NCBI GenBank assembly: GCA_016190505.1
Contig: JACPQM010000081.1
Location: forward strand, 1 to 64,000
Reading direction: 5' to 3'
DNA length: 64,000 nucleotides
From: Chloroflexota bacterium
GTDB lineage: Bacteria; Chloroflexota; Dehalococcoidia; JACPQK01
Below, one piece after another: positions 14,867-23,388 of the stretch. The translations under genes were made by a program, and so were the position numbers. The stretch's first letter is position 1, and each line of letters begins with the position of its first letter. Below the pieces are notes generated by a model. That model had not been told where the DNA came from and did not search any database. It was given only the letters and a program-made list of their open reading frames with translations.

Positions 14867-16729
14867 GTGCACATGGGCGGCGGCTTCCACAGCCACGGCC
14901 ACGGCGGACGGACGACCAGCTCCCTGGACGATGAGGACAGGGTCTTTGGCCGCGTCTACGACCAGCAGGTGGTATCCCGCCTGGCAAGATACTTCTGGGA
15001 CTACAAGCTACTCACGCTGCTGGCCGGCTCGGCCATGCTCGCTTACACTCTGGCCGGCGTGGCCACGCCCTGGCTCATCAAGCTGGCTATTGACGGATAC
15101 ATCATACCGCGCGACCTGGCGGGCCTGGCCTGGATCGTGGCTGCGTTCGTGGCCATCGCCGCGTTGGGCGCCGCGGGCCAGTACGGCTACCTCTGGCTTA
15201 CCGCCAGGATAGGCCAGGAGATCCTGTTCCGGCTGCGAACTCGGATGTTCGAGCATCTCCAGCGCCTGCCTCTTGCCTTCTTCGACCGCAACGAGGCGGG
15301 CCGGGTGATGTCCCGGGTGCAGAACGACGTCACCCAGCTCCAGGAGTTGCTCAGTGGCGGCATGCTGACGGTGGTTAGCGACCTGCTCAGCTTGGTGGGC
15401 ATCGTGATAGCCCTGTTTGTCATGGATGTCCCCCTGGCGGCCATCGCCCTGAGCGTGATCCCGTTGCTGGTGCTGGTGATGGCGCTATGGCAGCGGAGAG
15501 CGAGGCATGCCTTCTTACGGGTGCGGCGGGCCATCGCCGTGGTGAACGCCGGACTCCAGGAGAACATCTCCGGGGTGCGCGTGGTCCAGAGCCTGCGCCG
15601 GGAGGAGGTCAATCTCCAGCGCTTCGAGCAAGCCAATGAAAGCCACTTGGAAGCCAACCTGGAGGCAGGTCGCCTGTCCGCGGCGCTCATGCCGGCCACC
15701 GAAGTGCTGTCCGCCGCGGCCCTGGCCCTGGTCCTGGTGTTCGGCGGCCTGAGAGTGCAGGGCGGTGGCATGCCCGTGGGATCCCTGGTGGCCTTCGTCC
15801 TCTACGTCCAGCGCTTCTTCGAGCCCATCCGCTCGCTGACCATGCAGTACAGCATGTTCCAGCGCGCCATGGCCGCCGGGGTACGTGTTTTCGAGCTGCT
15901 GGACACACCGCACGAGGTGCCTGACCCCGAGGACGGCGCCGAGCTCAAGGTTACCAGCGGCGACGTTGAGCTCCGGGGGGTCACTTACGGGTATGACCCG
16001 GAGAGACCGGTGCTCCACGGCATCAACCTTAGGGTGACTGCCGGCCACACGGTGGCCCTGGTGGGGCCCACTGGGGCCGGCAAGAGCACGCTGGCCGCCC
16101 TGCTCCTGCGCTTCTACCAGCCTCAACGCGGCGCCATCACCGTGGACGGGCTGGACATACGGCGGGTGACCACGCGCTCGCTGGCCAAGAGCATCGCCTT
16201 CGTCCCCCAGGACCCATTCCTGTTTTCGGGGACCATAGCCGAGAACCTGCGCTACGGCCGCCCCGAAGCCACCCCGTCGGAGGTGGAGGCGGCGGCCCGG
16301 GCGGTGGGCGCCCACGAGTTCATCACGAAGCTGGAACAGGGGTACGATTCCCCGGTTGGTGAGCGCGGCGTCAACCTGAGCCTGGGACAGCGTCAGTTGC
16401 TGTGCCTGGCGCGGGCGCTGCTCGCCGACGCCCCCATACTGGTCCTGGACGAGGCCACGGCCAGCGTGGACCCAGCCACCGAGGCGCGCATGCAGCAAGC
16501 CCTCCGCCGCCTCATGGCCGGCCGGACAACCATCGTCATTGCCCACCGGCTGTCCACAGTGGAGCAGGCCAACCTTATCGTGGTGCTCGATGGCGGGCGC
16601 ATCGTGGAGCGCGGCACCCACACCGAGCTGATGCAGGCGGGCGGGCTGTACTCGCGCCTCTACCGGCAGACCAGCCCCTCCCCCTCAGGGTCAGAGTGGC
16701 GGTTGTCGGGAACTATCGTCACCGCGTAG
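14867..16729 (+). CDS. Heterodimeric ABC exporter half, catalytic-site subunit
   Basis: This 620-residue partner of the exporter at 12905 begins with a His/Gly-rich cytoplasmic lead (GGGFHSHGHGG), which may bind metal. Six membrane helices follow, then an ATPase domain with Walker A VGPTGAGKS (about 398), Walker B LVLDEATAS with the catalytic Glu, and H-loop IAHRLST. Its signature reads LSLGQRQ instead of LSGGQ, the expected defect for the subunit that completes the degenerate site with the other half. The start GTG 14867 follows GGGGAGGG. The stop TAG (16727-16729) comes from a GTAGGGGC palindrome. Confidence 0.9.
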   Translation: MHMGGGFHSHGHGGRTTSSLDDEDRVFGRVYDQQVVSRLARYFWDYKLLTLLAGSAMLAYTLAGVATPWLIKLAIDGYIIPRDLAGLAWIVAAFVAIAALGAAGQYGYLWLTARIGQEILFRLRTRMFEHLQRLPLAFFDRNEAGRVMSRVQNDVTQLQELLSGGMLTVVSDLLSLVGIVIALFVMDVPLAAIALSVIPLLVLVMALWQRRARHAFLRVRRAIAVVNAGLQENISGVRVVQSLRREEVNLQRFEQANESHLEANLEAGRLSAALMPATEVLSAAALALVLVFGGLRVQGGGMPVGSLVAFVLYVQRFFEPIRSLTMQYSMFQRAMAAGVRVFELLDTPHEVPDPEDGAELKVTSGDVELRGVTYGYDPERPVLHGINLRVTAGHTVALVGPTGAGKSTLAALLLRFYQPQRGAITVDGLDIRRVTTRSLAKSIAFVPQDPFLFSGTIAENLRYGRPEATPSEVEAAARAVGAHEFITKLEQGYDSPVGERGVNLSLGQRQLLCLARALLADAPILVLDEATASVDPATEARMQQALRRLMAGRTTIVIAHRLSTVEQANLIVVLDGGRIVERGTHTELMQAGGLYSRLYRQTSPSPSGSEWRLSGTIVTA

Positions 16730-16797
16730 GGGCGAAGCATCGGGCGCGACAGGCGTGGGGGCCTAACCGAGATCCTGGCCCGATGCTTCGCCCCTAC
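16726..16797. repeat. Large GTAGGGGCGAAGCATCGGG palindrome
   Basis: A 72-bp inverted repeat has arms of about 19 bp (GTAGGGGCGAAGCATCGGG and complement CCCGATGCTTCGCCCCTAC) and a ~34-nt loop. A relative with the same arms is at 18223-18294. It begins within the last codons of the ABC gene. Confidence 0.8.
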
Positions 16798-16819
16798 TTG
16801 TGTCTCCAATAACAATGTT

Positions 16820-16838
16820 CTTAACCTTTCCTTAACCT
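16820..16838 (+). promoter_or_regulatory. Pho-box-like direct repeat upstream of the glgC-like gene
   Basis: CTTAACCT (16820-16827) and CTTAACCT (16831-16838) are separated by three bases, giving an 11-bp periodicity on one helix face. This is the form described for the cyanobacterial Pho box and generally for PhoB/PhoP-family regulators. A -10-like TATACT lies at 16868-16873, in a stretch without other genes. The repeat is seen directly; phosphate control of the next gene is inference. Confidence 0.45.
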
Positions 16839-16966
16839 TATTGTCTGCCACCGGCCAGCGGGGCACCTATACTGGACAGCGATGCCCTGGCGGCCTAGAA
16901 TTATAGTGTTCCGTGCACTGGGGCGCCGGGGACTGGTCAGGTTCCAGTTCTGGAGAGGGGGAGACG

Positions 16967-18202
16967 TTGGAAGCAGTTTCGGCGGCGATTATGGCGGGAG
17001 GTCGCGGAGAGCGGCTAGGCGTCCTCGGGCACGGGCGGGCCAAGCCAATTCTACCGTTTGCTGGTAACAACCGGCTGATTGATTTCGTCCTGACCAACTG
17101 CATACGGTCAGGTGTTCCCAATATCGCCATCCTGGTGCAGCACGAGGCTGCATCTATTGCCAGCTACGTCAACCAGGGCTTCCGCCGCGCCCGCGGTTGG
17201 TCTGGGGACGTCCGCCTGTGCCGGGGCGCCCCAGGCGGCCCGCGCGAGTACCTGGGCACCGCCCACGCAGTGTACATGAACCTGCCCACTCTCCTGGAGA
17301 GAGACCCGGAGGCGGTGCTGGTCCTGGCCAGCGACCATGTGTACTCCATGGATTACCGGGAGATGGTGGCCTACCACCGGGAGCGCCGGGCTGACGTCAC
17401 TGTGGGTGTGGTCCAGGTGCCGCCGGCCGATGCCAGCCGGTTCGGTATCGTCACCACTGACCGGCAGGGATGCGTGCTGCGCTTTGTGGAGAAGCCGGGG
17501 ACGCCTCAGGGCAATTTGGCCTCCATGAGCGTCTACGTGTTCAGCCCATCTGTCCTGGCTGAGCAACTGGCCCTCGACGTGTGGGACCCCGCCTCAGAGC
17601 ACGATTTCGGCCGTTCCATTCTGCCCCGGATGGTACAGACCCACCGGGTCTACGCGTTTCCGTTCCAGGGCTACTGGCGGGATGTGGGCACCGTCCAGGC
17701 TTACTGGCAGGCCCACATGGACATGCTCCAGGGACAGCTTGACCTTCCCGAAGGCCTGGGCCGTCCCGTCCCCTGGGGTGCCCCCAGTCAACGCAGCCTG
17801 GTCTTCCCCGGCTGTGTGGTGGAAGGGAGGATCGAGAACTCGGTGCTGTTCCCGGGCGTGCTGGTGGCCCAGGGCGCGCTGGTCAGAGACAGCGTGGTGC
17901 TCTCTGACGCCACCATTGAGGCAGGAAGCGTGGTGGCCCGGACCATTGTGGATGAGGGCGCCCTCATTGGCCCGTCCAGCTACATCGGGTACGGCCTGAG
18001 TGCCGAGCACCCGTCACCTGAAGACGAGGAGCTGACGGTGATCGGGCGCAACGCCGTGGTCCCCCAGGGCGCGGCCATCGGCCAGGGCTGCCTGGTGCAT
18101 CCCGGCGTATCTCCGGACGACTTTGTCACCCTGGTGGTGCCCAGGGGGGGCGAGGTAGCCGCTCGGCACCTCCAGGAGCTTGCGTCTCAAGCCGCATCGT
18201 AG
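16967..18202 (+). CDS. GlgC-like sugar-1-phosphate nucleotidyltransferase
   Basis: The protein resembles glucose-1-phosphate adenylyltransferase, which makes ADP-glucose for glycogen. The N-terminal nucleotidyltransferase domain shows AAIMAGGRGERLG...RAKPILPFAGNNRLIDFVLTNC, LGTAHAVYMN, ASDHVYSMDY, SRFGIVTTD and VEKP. The C-terminal ~130 residues form a left-handed beta-helix with hexapeptide repeats (VEGRIENSVLFPGVLVAQGALV). I choose TTG 16967, which follows GGAGAGGGGGAG and places AIMAGG at the normal distance; an upstream in-frame ATG at 16913 adds 18 residues unlike the family. The length is 411 residues. Exact sugar and nucleotide specificity are not certain. Confidence 0.8.
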   Translation: MEAVSAAIMAGGRGERLGVLGHGRAKPILPFAGNNRLIDFVLTNCIRSGVPNIAILVQHEAASIASYVNQGFRRARGWSGDVRLCRGAPGGPREYLGTAHAVYMNLPTLLERDPEAVLVLASDHVYSMDYREMVAYHRERRADVTVGVVQVPPADASRFGIVTTDRQGCVLRFVEKPGTPQGNLASMSVYVFSPSVLAEQLALDVWDPASEHDFGRSILPRMVQTHRVYAFPFQGYWRDVGTVQAYWQAHMDMLQGQLDLPEGLGRPVPWGAPSQRSLVFPGCVVEGRIENSVLFPGVLVAQGALVRDSVVLSDATIEAGSVVARTIVDEGALIGPSSYIGYGLSAEHPSPEDEELTVIGRNAVVPQGAAIGQGCLVHPGVSPDDFVTLVVPRGGEVAARHLQELASQAAS

Positions 18203-18534
18203 GCAGACGTCGGGCCACCCCCGTAGGGGCGAAGCATCGGGGCGCAGTACGCCCTGGCACCAAATACGCCGACAGCCCGCTGCTTCGCCCCTACAAGCCG
18301 CCGTAGACCTTCACCTGACGTGGGTCGAGGTTCCGATCTTGACCCACCCTTTCGCGGGCAAACAGCACATGGCAATTAGGCCAACGGGGCTGGCGGCCAA
18401 CGTAGGGGCATGGCGCGCCATGCCCCTACCTCTTTTGTACCCACCCAGGTAGAGGTTTGGCCCGTAGGGGCGCATGGCGTGCGCCCTACCGCCCGTAGCC
18501 CGTAGCCCGTAGCCTGTCCCCCTGCGTCCCCCTT
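18203..18534. repeat. Repeat-filled intergenic region
   Basis: No gene is seen. The region holds palindromes at 18223-18294 (arms like those at 16726), 18402-18429 (GTAGGGGCATGGCG...CATGCCCCTAC) and 18464-18489. Tandem 7-bp units CCGTAGC follow at about 18491-18517, just before the Nudix gene. Confidence 0.8.
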
Positions 18535-19080
18535 GTGGTAAACTTATCGCAGTTGAGGCTGGCCAAAGGCCAGCGTCCAGGGAGTACAAGCTCCATCGAG
18601 CGCTCAGTTCCTCGGACACCTATCGAGCACCCTGTGTCGGCAGGGGGCGTCGTTTTCCGTTGGCTGGACCGCGAGCTCCAGGTAGTTATCTGTTGGAGCC
18701 GGGAAAGGGATACCTGGGGCCTACCCAAAGGTACACCCAACCCAGGTGAGACCATGGAGGAGTGCGCCCTCCGCGAGGTGCGAGAGGAGACTGGCCTGGA
18801 GACCAGCATCGTGGGCAAGGTAGGCACCATCCGCTACTGGTTCTCCGCCAGGGGCGTCCGCTACCACAAGTCCGTGCACCACTTCCTGATGGAACCCACC
18901 GGAGGGTCCATGGACCAGCACGACCCGGAGTTCGACGTCGTCAAGTGGGCACCCGCCTCCGAGGCCCAGCGCACCCTCACCTACCAGAACGAGGTGGACA
19001 TGGTGGCCCAGGCGGTACGCATCCTCACACGGGGGACCCAGGCCCCATCCCCCACAACCGGCAAAGGGCAGCAACAATGA
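18535..19080 (+). CDS. Nudix hydrolase
   Basis: The 181-residue protein carries a complete Nudix box, GTPNPGETMEECALREVREETGL (G-x5-E-x7-REVREETGL), about residues 64-86, preceded by WGLPKG. The likely activity is hydrolysis of a nucleoside diphosphate linked to another moiety; the WGLPKGTPNPGET form resembles the diadenosine or diphosphoinositol polyphosphate group. The start GTG 18535 is tentative, and the first ~30 residues are not part of the fold. It overlaps the following GNAT gene by four bases. Confidence 0.85.
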   Translation: MVNLSQLRLAKGQRPGSTSSIERSVPRTPIEHPVSAGGVVFRWLDRELQVVICWSRERDTWGLPKGTPNPGETMEECALREVREETGLETSIVGKVGTIRYWFSARGVRYHKSVHHFLMEPTGGSMDQHDPEFDVVKWAPASEAQRTLTYQNEVDMVAQAVRILTRGTQAPSPTTGKGQQQ

Positions 19081-19655
19081 GGGTGCCAGGGACAAAGGTG
19101 GTCCTCCGCGAAAAGCGCTTGTCGGATGCTTTGCAGGACTATCAGTGGCGCACCGACAAAGAGCTGGCCCGGCTGGATGCCGCCACCCCCCTGGCCATGT
19201 CCTTTGCCGACTACCATGCCTTCTGCATGGAGGACCTCCAGTTCCCGGACCCGCTGCGCCGGCGCTTCGCCATTGAGACCCTGGACGGCATCCATATCGG
19301 CAACTGCACCTACTACGACGTTGACGAGCGCCGCGGCCAGTGCCAGGTGGGCATCATGATCGGCGACAAGTCCTACTGGGACCAGGGTTACGGCACGGAT
19401 GCCATGACAACGCTGGTGGACCACATTTTCCGCACTACGAAGTTCGAGCGGGTGTATCTGGAGACCCTGGACTGGAACATAAGGGCACATCTCAGCTTCC
19501 AGAAGGTCGGCTTTTTCCCGTGTGGCCGCGAACAACGCCCACCGTACACGTTCATCGTGATGGAGATGTTCCGCCACCAGTGGGAAACGGCCGGCGGGGC
19601 AGCCGCCGCCCGGCAGGCTGCCCCGGCCCGCAGGACATCGAGCCCGGGGGGTTGA
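19077..19655 (+). CDS. GNAT acetyltransferase (RimJ/RimL type)
   Basis: The 192-residue protein has the GNAT fold of the RimJ/RimL group: KVVLREKRLSDALQDYQWRTDKEL at the N terminus, IGDKSYWDQGYGTDAMTTLVDHIF as the acetyl-CoA loop and ERVYLETLDWNIRAHLSFQKVGF. A tail of about 25 Ala/Pro/Arg residues is not conserved in the family. ATG 19077 overlaps the Nudix stop (ATGA). The target amine is unknown; the genetic link to a sensor kinase (19659) is by adjacency only. Confidence 0.8.
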   Translation: MRVPGTKVVLREKRLSDALQDYQWRTDKELARLDAATPLAMSFADYHAFCMEDLQFPDPLRRRFAIETLDGIHIGNCTYYDVDERRGQCQVGIMIGDKSYWDQGYGTDAMTTLVDHIFRTTKFERVYLETLDWNIRAHLSFQKVGFFPCGREQRPPYTFIVMEMFRHQWETAGGAAAARQAAPARRTSSPGG

Positions 19656-19658
19656 CCG

Positions 19659-20792
19659 ATGACCTCCCAGGAACAGGCGGCAGGGCCGGCCACCCAGCCC
19701 AAGGGCAGGCTACGTCGGGTGGGGCACCTGCTGCTGGAGTGGATCGCCCGCTTTCCCCTGTTCTACAAGGTCCTGATCGCCAATACCCTGCTGGTAGTGG
19801 TGGGCGTGGTGGTGGGAAGCTGGCTAACCGCCGATCACGTGCGCGCATCCCCGGGACACCTGGTGCATTGGGAGTTCATTCTGTGGTTCGGCGCGGTGGC
19901 CGTCTCCGGTTCCTTGGTCCTGAACTATGTGCTGCTGAGAGCCGCCCTGCAGCCCATCGGCGCCCTGCACCGGCTGGCTGACGCGCTGCACAAGGGGAAC
20001 CTCGAGGCCAGGGCTGATCGCACCTTCTTTAGCGATCGCGACGTGGACAGGCTGATCGCAGCGGTGAACCAGGTGCTGGGCGAGCTCACCCGCTACCAGG
20101 AGCAACTGCGCCACTTGTCCAGCAGGGTCACTGCACAGTTAGAGACAGAGCGCAAGAACCTGGCCCGGGAGCTGCATGACGAGACAGCCCAGGCCCTGGC
20201 CACCCTGCTGGTGATGCAGCGCATGGTCGCCCGGGAGGCTACCACCCCAAAGCAGACGCAGGCCCTCCAGGAGCTCCGCGAGCTGACGTCCTTGACGCTG
20301 GAGGGGGTGCGCCGTATGAGCGTCGGCCTGCGCCCATCTATTCTCGATGACACCGGCCTGGTAGGCGCCCTCCACTGGTACGTGGAGGAGTTTTGTGGCG
20401 ACACCCTGCCCCCTGTCCGCATGGACCTGGAGGAGTCCCTGGGGAGGTTGACACCAGATACGGAACTGGCTATATATCGTATTACTCAGGAGGCGTTGAG
20501 CAACATCATGCGCCACGCCTCGGCTTCGGCCGTATCTTTGAGTTTGCAGCAAGATGGAAACTGGGTAGTGCTCAACGTAGCCGATGATGGCGTAGGCTTC
20601 GACCCGGCGGCGCCCCCCAAAGAGGGGGGACGGGAGTCTCTGGGTCTGTTTACCATGCGTGAGCGGGCTGAGCTCGTGGGCGGCCATCTCGAGGTGGTTT
20701 CCAGGCGGGGGGAGGGCACCACGGTACGGGCCCGCTTCCCCTTGCCACCCCGACCTGTCGGGGCGGTCTCACTGGTACCGAGCGATGGATAG
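19659..20792 (+). CDS. Membrane sensor histidine kinase, NarL/DesK type
   Basis: The 377-residue kinase has two membrane helices (about 36-58 and 70-95) enclosing only a short extracellular loop. A HAMP-like segment follows, then a HisKA_3 dimerisation domain with the phospho-acceptor His in NLARELHDETAQA (about residue 172) and an ATPase domain with VADDGVGFDP (N/G1 motif) and ESLGLFTMRERAELVGG (G2). The small extracellular region suggests sensing within the membrane. It overlaps the response regulator start at 20785 by eight bases; the two form a two-component pair. Confidence 0.92.
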   Translation: MTSQEQAAGPATQPKGRLRRVGHLLLEWIARFPLFYKVLIANTLLVVVGVVVGSWLTADHVRASPGHLVHWEFILWFGAVAVSGSLVLNYVLLRAALQPIGALHRLADALHKGNLEARADRTFFSDRDVDRLIAAVNQVLGELTRYQEQLRHLSSRVTAQLETERKNLARELHDETAQALATLLVMQRMVAREATTPKQTQALQELRELTSLTLEGVRRMSVGLRPSILDDTGLVGALHWYVEEFCGDTLPPVRMDLEESLGRLTPDTELAIYRITQEALSNIMRHASASAVSLSLQQDGNWVVLNVADDGVGFDPAAPPKEGGRESLGLFTMRERAELVGGHLEVVSRRGEGTTVRARFPLPPRPVGAVSLVPSDG

Positions 20793-21432
20793 AAAGATCC
20801 GCGTACAACTGGTTGACGACCACGCCGTGCTGCGGGCGGGGCTGCGGGCGCTACTCAACTCTGAGCCGGACATCGAGGTGGTGGGGGAGGCCGGCAGCGG
20901 GGAAGAGGCCATTGACATGGCCAAGCAGTTACTGCCCGACATAGTGGTCACCGACATTGTCATGCCGGGCATTGACGGGCTCGAGGCGACGCAGCGCATC
21001 ACTACGGCGTTGCCCCACTGCCGCGTGCTCATCCTCACCATGTACAAGCAGGCACACTACCTGTTCAAAGCTCTCAAGGTGGGCGCCTCGGGCTACATCC
21101 TCAAGAGCGACCTGGATACCGAGCTCGTGGAGGCCATCCGGACCGCCAGCCGGGGCGACGCCTTCGTCTACTCCTCCGACACCAGGGCATTCTTCCGGGC
21201 CTATCTGGAGCAGGGCGGCACTACCCGAGGGCCGGAGGGCCTCAGCGAGATGGAGAACCGGGTGCTCAAGCTTACCGCCCAGGGCTACAGCAACCGTCAG
21301 ATAGGGGAGATGCTCTCCATCAGCCCTCGCACCGTGGATACCTACCGCGCCCGCATAATGAACAAGCTGGGCCTGGCCAGCCGGGCCGAGCTCCATGGCT
21401 GGGCGCTCCAGCACGGCCTGCTCCAGACGTAG
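20785..21432 (+). CDS. NarL-family response regulator
   Basis: The 215-residue regulator has a receiver domain with acidic pair DD (LVDDHAV), phospho-acceptor Asp in VVTDIVMPG (about residue 55), conserved Thr (LILTMY) and Lys (ILKSD). A LuxR-type helix-turn-helix follows at about 150-210 (LSEMENRVLKLTAQGYSNRQIGEML). It is the cognate partner of the overlapping kinase. Transcribed targets cannot be deduced; the second regulator at 21530 is the nearest candidate. Confidence 0.92.
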   Translation: MDRKIRVQLVDDHAVLRAGLRALLNSEPDIEVVGEAGSGEEAIDMAKQLLPDIVVTDIVMPGIDGLEATQRITTALPHCRVLILTMYKQAHYLFKALKVGASGYILKSDLDTELVEAIRTASRGDAFVYSSDTRAFFRAYLEQGGTTRGPEGLSEMENRVLKLTAQGYSNRQIGEMLSISPRTVDTYRARIMNKLGLASRAELHGWALQHGLLQT

Positions 21433-21529
21433 GCGGGCTACGGGCTACGGGCTACGTAGTGTTTTGCACTACACAGCTATCCGTACATTGCCTGACCGGA
21501 GATTCTCGTGTCTGCGCCATAGTGGTGAT

Positions 21530-22201
21530 GTGGCAGGGCAAGCACCGGGCCGCCGGAGCATAAAGATACTGCTGGTAGATGACAGCAATCTACTGCGCAC
21601 CGCGCTGGCCAACCTCCTATCCGGGGAAAACGGGCTGCGAGTGGTGGCCCAGGCGGCCAACGGAGAGGAAGCGATTCAGCGGGCGTTAGAGACTTTCCCT
21701 GACCTCGTACTGATGGACGTCCGCATGCCCGTATGCGACGGCATCACTGCCACCCGGCGCATCAAAGAGGCGCTGCCCGACACCCGGGTCATCATGCTCA
21801 GCGTATCCGATGACAACGAGGACCTGTTCGAGGCCCTGAAGGCCGGCGCCGAGGGATATCTGCTGAAGACCGTGGAGACGGAGGAGCTGGTGGCCACCAT
21901 ACAGCGTCTCGCGGCGGGAGACGTAGCCTTTTCGCCCCCCATGGCCACCCGGATTCTCCGGGAGTTCGTGCGCCAGCTCAAGTCTACCCCTCCCCTGGTG
22001 GCGCCCCGCGCCCTCACGGCCCGCGAGGAGGAGGTGCTGCGCATGGTGAGCCAGGGCTACACCAACCAGGATGTGGCCCAGGCGCTGCACCTGACTCAGG
22101 GCACGGTCAAAGGCTACCTCCACACCATCCTGGAAAAGCTCCACGTGCGCAACCGCACCGAAGCCGCCGCCTGGCTCCGCCAGGGGGCCGCGCCCCGGTA
22201 G
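21530..22201 (+). CDS. Second NarL-family response regulator
   Basis: This 223-residue receiver plus LuxR HTH protein has the acidic pair in LLVDDSNLL, the Asp in VLMDVRMPV, the Lys in LLKTVE and the HTH in LTAREEEVLRMVSQGYTNQDVAQAL. It has no kinase of its own nearby and follows the first regulator after 97 bases containing GGGCTAC repeats. The start is uncertain: GTG 21530 gives the expected short lead before the fold, while the frame is open further upstream. It could be phosphorylated by the kinase at 19659, giving a branched system. Confidence 0.88.
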   Translation: MAGQAPGRRSIKILLVDDSNLLRTALANLLSGENGLRVVAQAANGEEAIQRALETFPDLVLMDVRMPVCDGITATRRIKEALPDTRVIMLSVSDDNEDLFEALKAGAEGYLLKTVETEELVATIQRLAAGDVAFSPPMATRILREFVRQLKSTPPLVAPRALTAREEEVLRMVSQGYTNQDVAQALHLTQGTVKGYLHTILEKLHVRNRTEAAAWLRQGAAPR

Positions 22202-22410
22202 CCTTCGGGCTACTGGCTTCAGGTTACAGGTACGGCCAACGGGTTACAGGTGTAGGGGCGGGCCTTGTGCTTCTTTCAATGAACCGAGCCCCCATGTCAA
22301 TAGGGGAGTAGGACGGGACGACGTATCAGAGTCGCGCCTGTAGCCTGTAGCCCGTAGCCTGTAGCCCGTAGCCTGTAGCCTGTAGCCCGTAGCCTGTAGC
22401 CTGTAGCCTA
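22202..22410. repeat. Tandem 7-bp repeat array (GTAGCCT/GTAGCCC)
   Basis: From about 22337 to 22410 there are ten nearly exact 7-bp units alternating TGTAGCC and CGTAGCC. The array runs into the stop codon of the minus-strand gene that ends at 22408. Shorter arrays of the same unit occur at 1116, 18491, 21433, 25883 and 42551. The rest of this intergenic stretch shows no gene. Confidence 0.85.
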
Positions 22411-23388
22411 CGGCGACAGCCAGGTGTAAGCGAAGACCTGGTTGGTGATAAAGCTGACGTTGTCAGTGGCCCAGGGCGAGGTGTAGTCGGGCGGCTCGCT
22501 GAAACCGGGCACCTGGCGCAGGTATGCGGACACGCTCACCGCCCCGACGCTAGCCGTTACCAGGTAGTCCTTGTAGGCTTTGGCATATGTCCAGGTGTGC
22601 TCCGGCCCGCCGGAAGGGGAGAAAGCTACCGTGGTCTTGGTCTGGTTGTCAACGTTGAAAAAGACGATGGTGTATACTCCCCCACTGTCGTCTGTGGCAG
22701 GGTCCACGGTTACCCCCAGGGTGCGATTGAAATAGGCTTTGTTGACCTGGTTCTCCTCAAGGGAGGCGCTCTGGGGCCACACGTTTATCCGGCCCGGCGG
22801 CAGGGGGTCGTTACCATTGTCCAGGGGTATGCCTGCCCATATGCCTACTTTGGACTTGCCCTCTTCGTTGTAGGCCCAGTTCACCTGGATAGTGCCGGCC
22901 TTCACGTTATACAGGCGCATCAGGTAGCCCTTGTTGGCGGGCACTGTTGCCAGGTAGGGATGTACCGTCCCGGGGTCAACGTACTCGTGTTGTGCCGTGG
23001 GCTTCGTCTGGCCCGGTGTAGGCAAGGATAGCGCAACGGTAGGTGTGTAGTCGTTGGTCGTTACCGAGGGTGGGGCATAGGAAGTGGTCACAAAGAACTC
23101 CTGGTGGGGCCGGCCCGGACGGTGCGGAGAGGTCGTGTTGTAGGTGGTGCTCACGGCGTCGGCGCCACGGACCAGGTCGGAGACGACGCGGTTGAGGGCG
23201 GCTTCCGCCGCCAGCACCTTCATCCGTTGCTCTCGTTCATTCCCCCCCTTCTGAAGCATGGTCGCGATCTGAGACAACAACGGCACGAGGACCACCATTC
23301 CGGCGGCCAGCAGCACCACCGCCAGCAGCAGGACCTGGCCGGCCTCGCCGACCTCACCCCACCCTCTCCGCTTTCTACGGGCTAGCAA
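22408..23388 (-). CDS. PilX/PulK-like membrane-anchored pilus or secretion component
   Basis: The 326-residue protein begins with a short basic stretch and the hydrophobic segment EAGQVLLLAVVLLAAGMVVLVPLL, as in PilX-type minor pilin genes. A helical region NEREQRMKVLAAEAALNRVVSDL follows, then a long extracellular beta-rich part rich in Thr, Tyr and Asn. No GFTL-type leader is present, so processing by prepilin peptidase is doubtful. It overlaps the start of the next minus-strand gene in the cluster by 14 bases. Specific function is not assignable. Confidence 0.65.
   Translation of the reverse strand: MLARRKRRGWGEVGEAGQVLLLAVVLLAAGMVVLVPLLSQIATMLQKGGNEREQRMKVLAAEAALNRVVSDLVRGADAVSTTYNTTSPHRPGRPHQEFFVTTSYAPPSVTTNDYTPTVALSLPTPGQTKPTAQHEYVDPGTVHPYLATVPANKGYLMRLYNVKAGTIQVNWAYNEEGKSKVGIWAGIPLDNGNDPLPPGRINVWPQSASLEENQVNKAYFNRTLGVTVDPATDDSGGVYTIVFFNVDNQTKTTVAFSPSGGPEHTWTYAKAYKDYLVTASVGAVSVSAYLRQVPGFSEPPDYTSPWATDNVSFITNQVFAYTWLSP

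Noticed and set aside
22337-22410. Possible CRISPR array
   Set aside because: The unit is only 7 bp, with no spacers between units and no cas genes.
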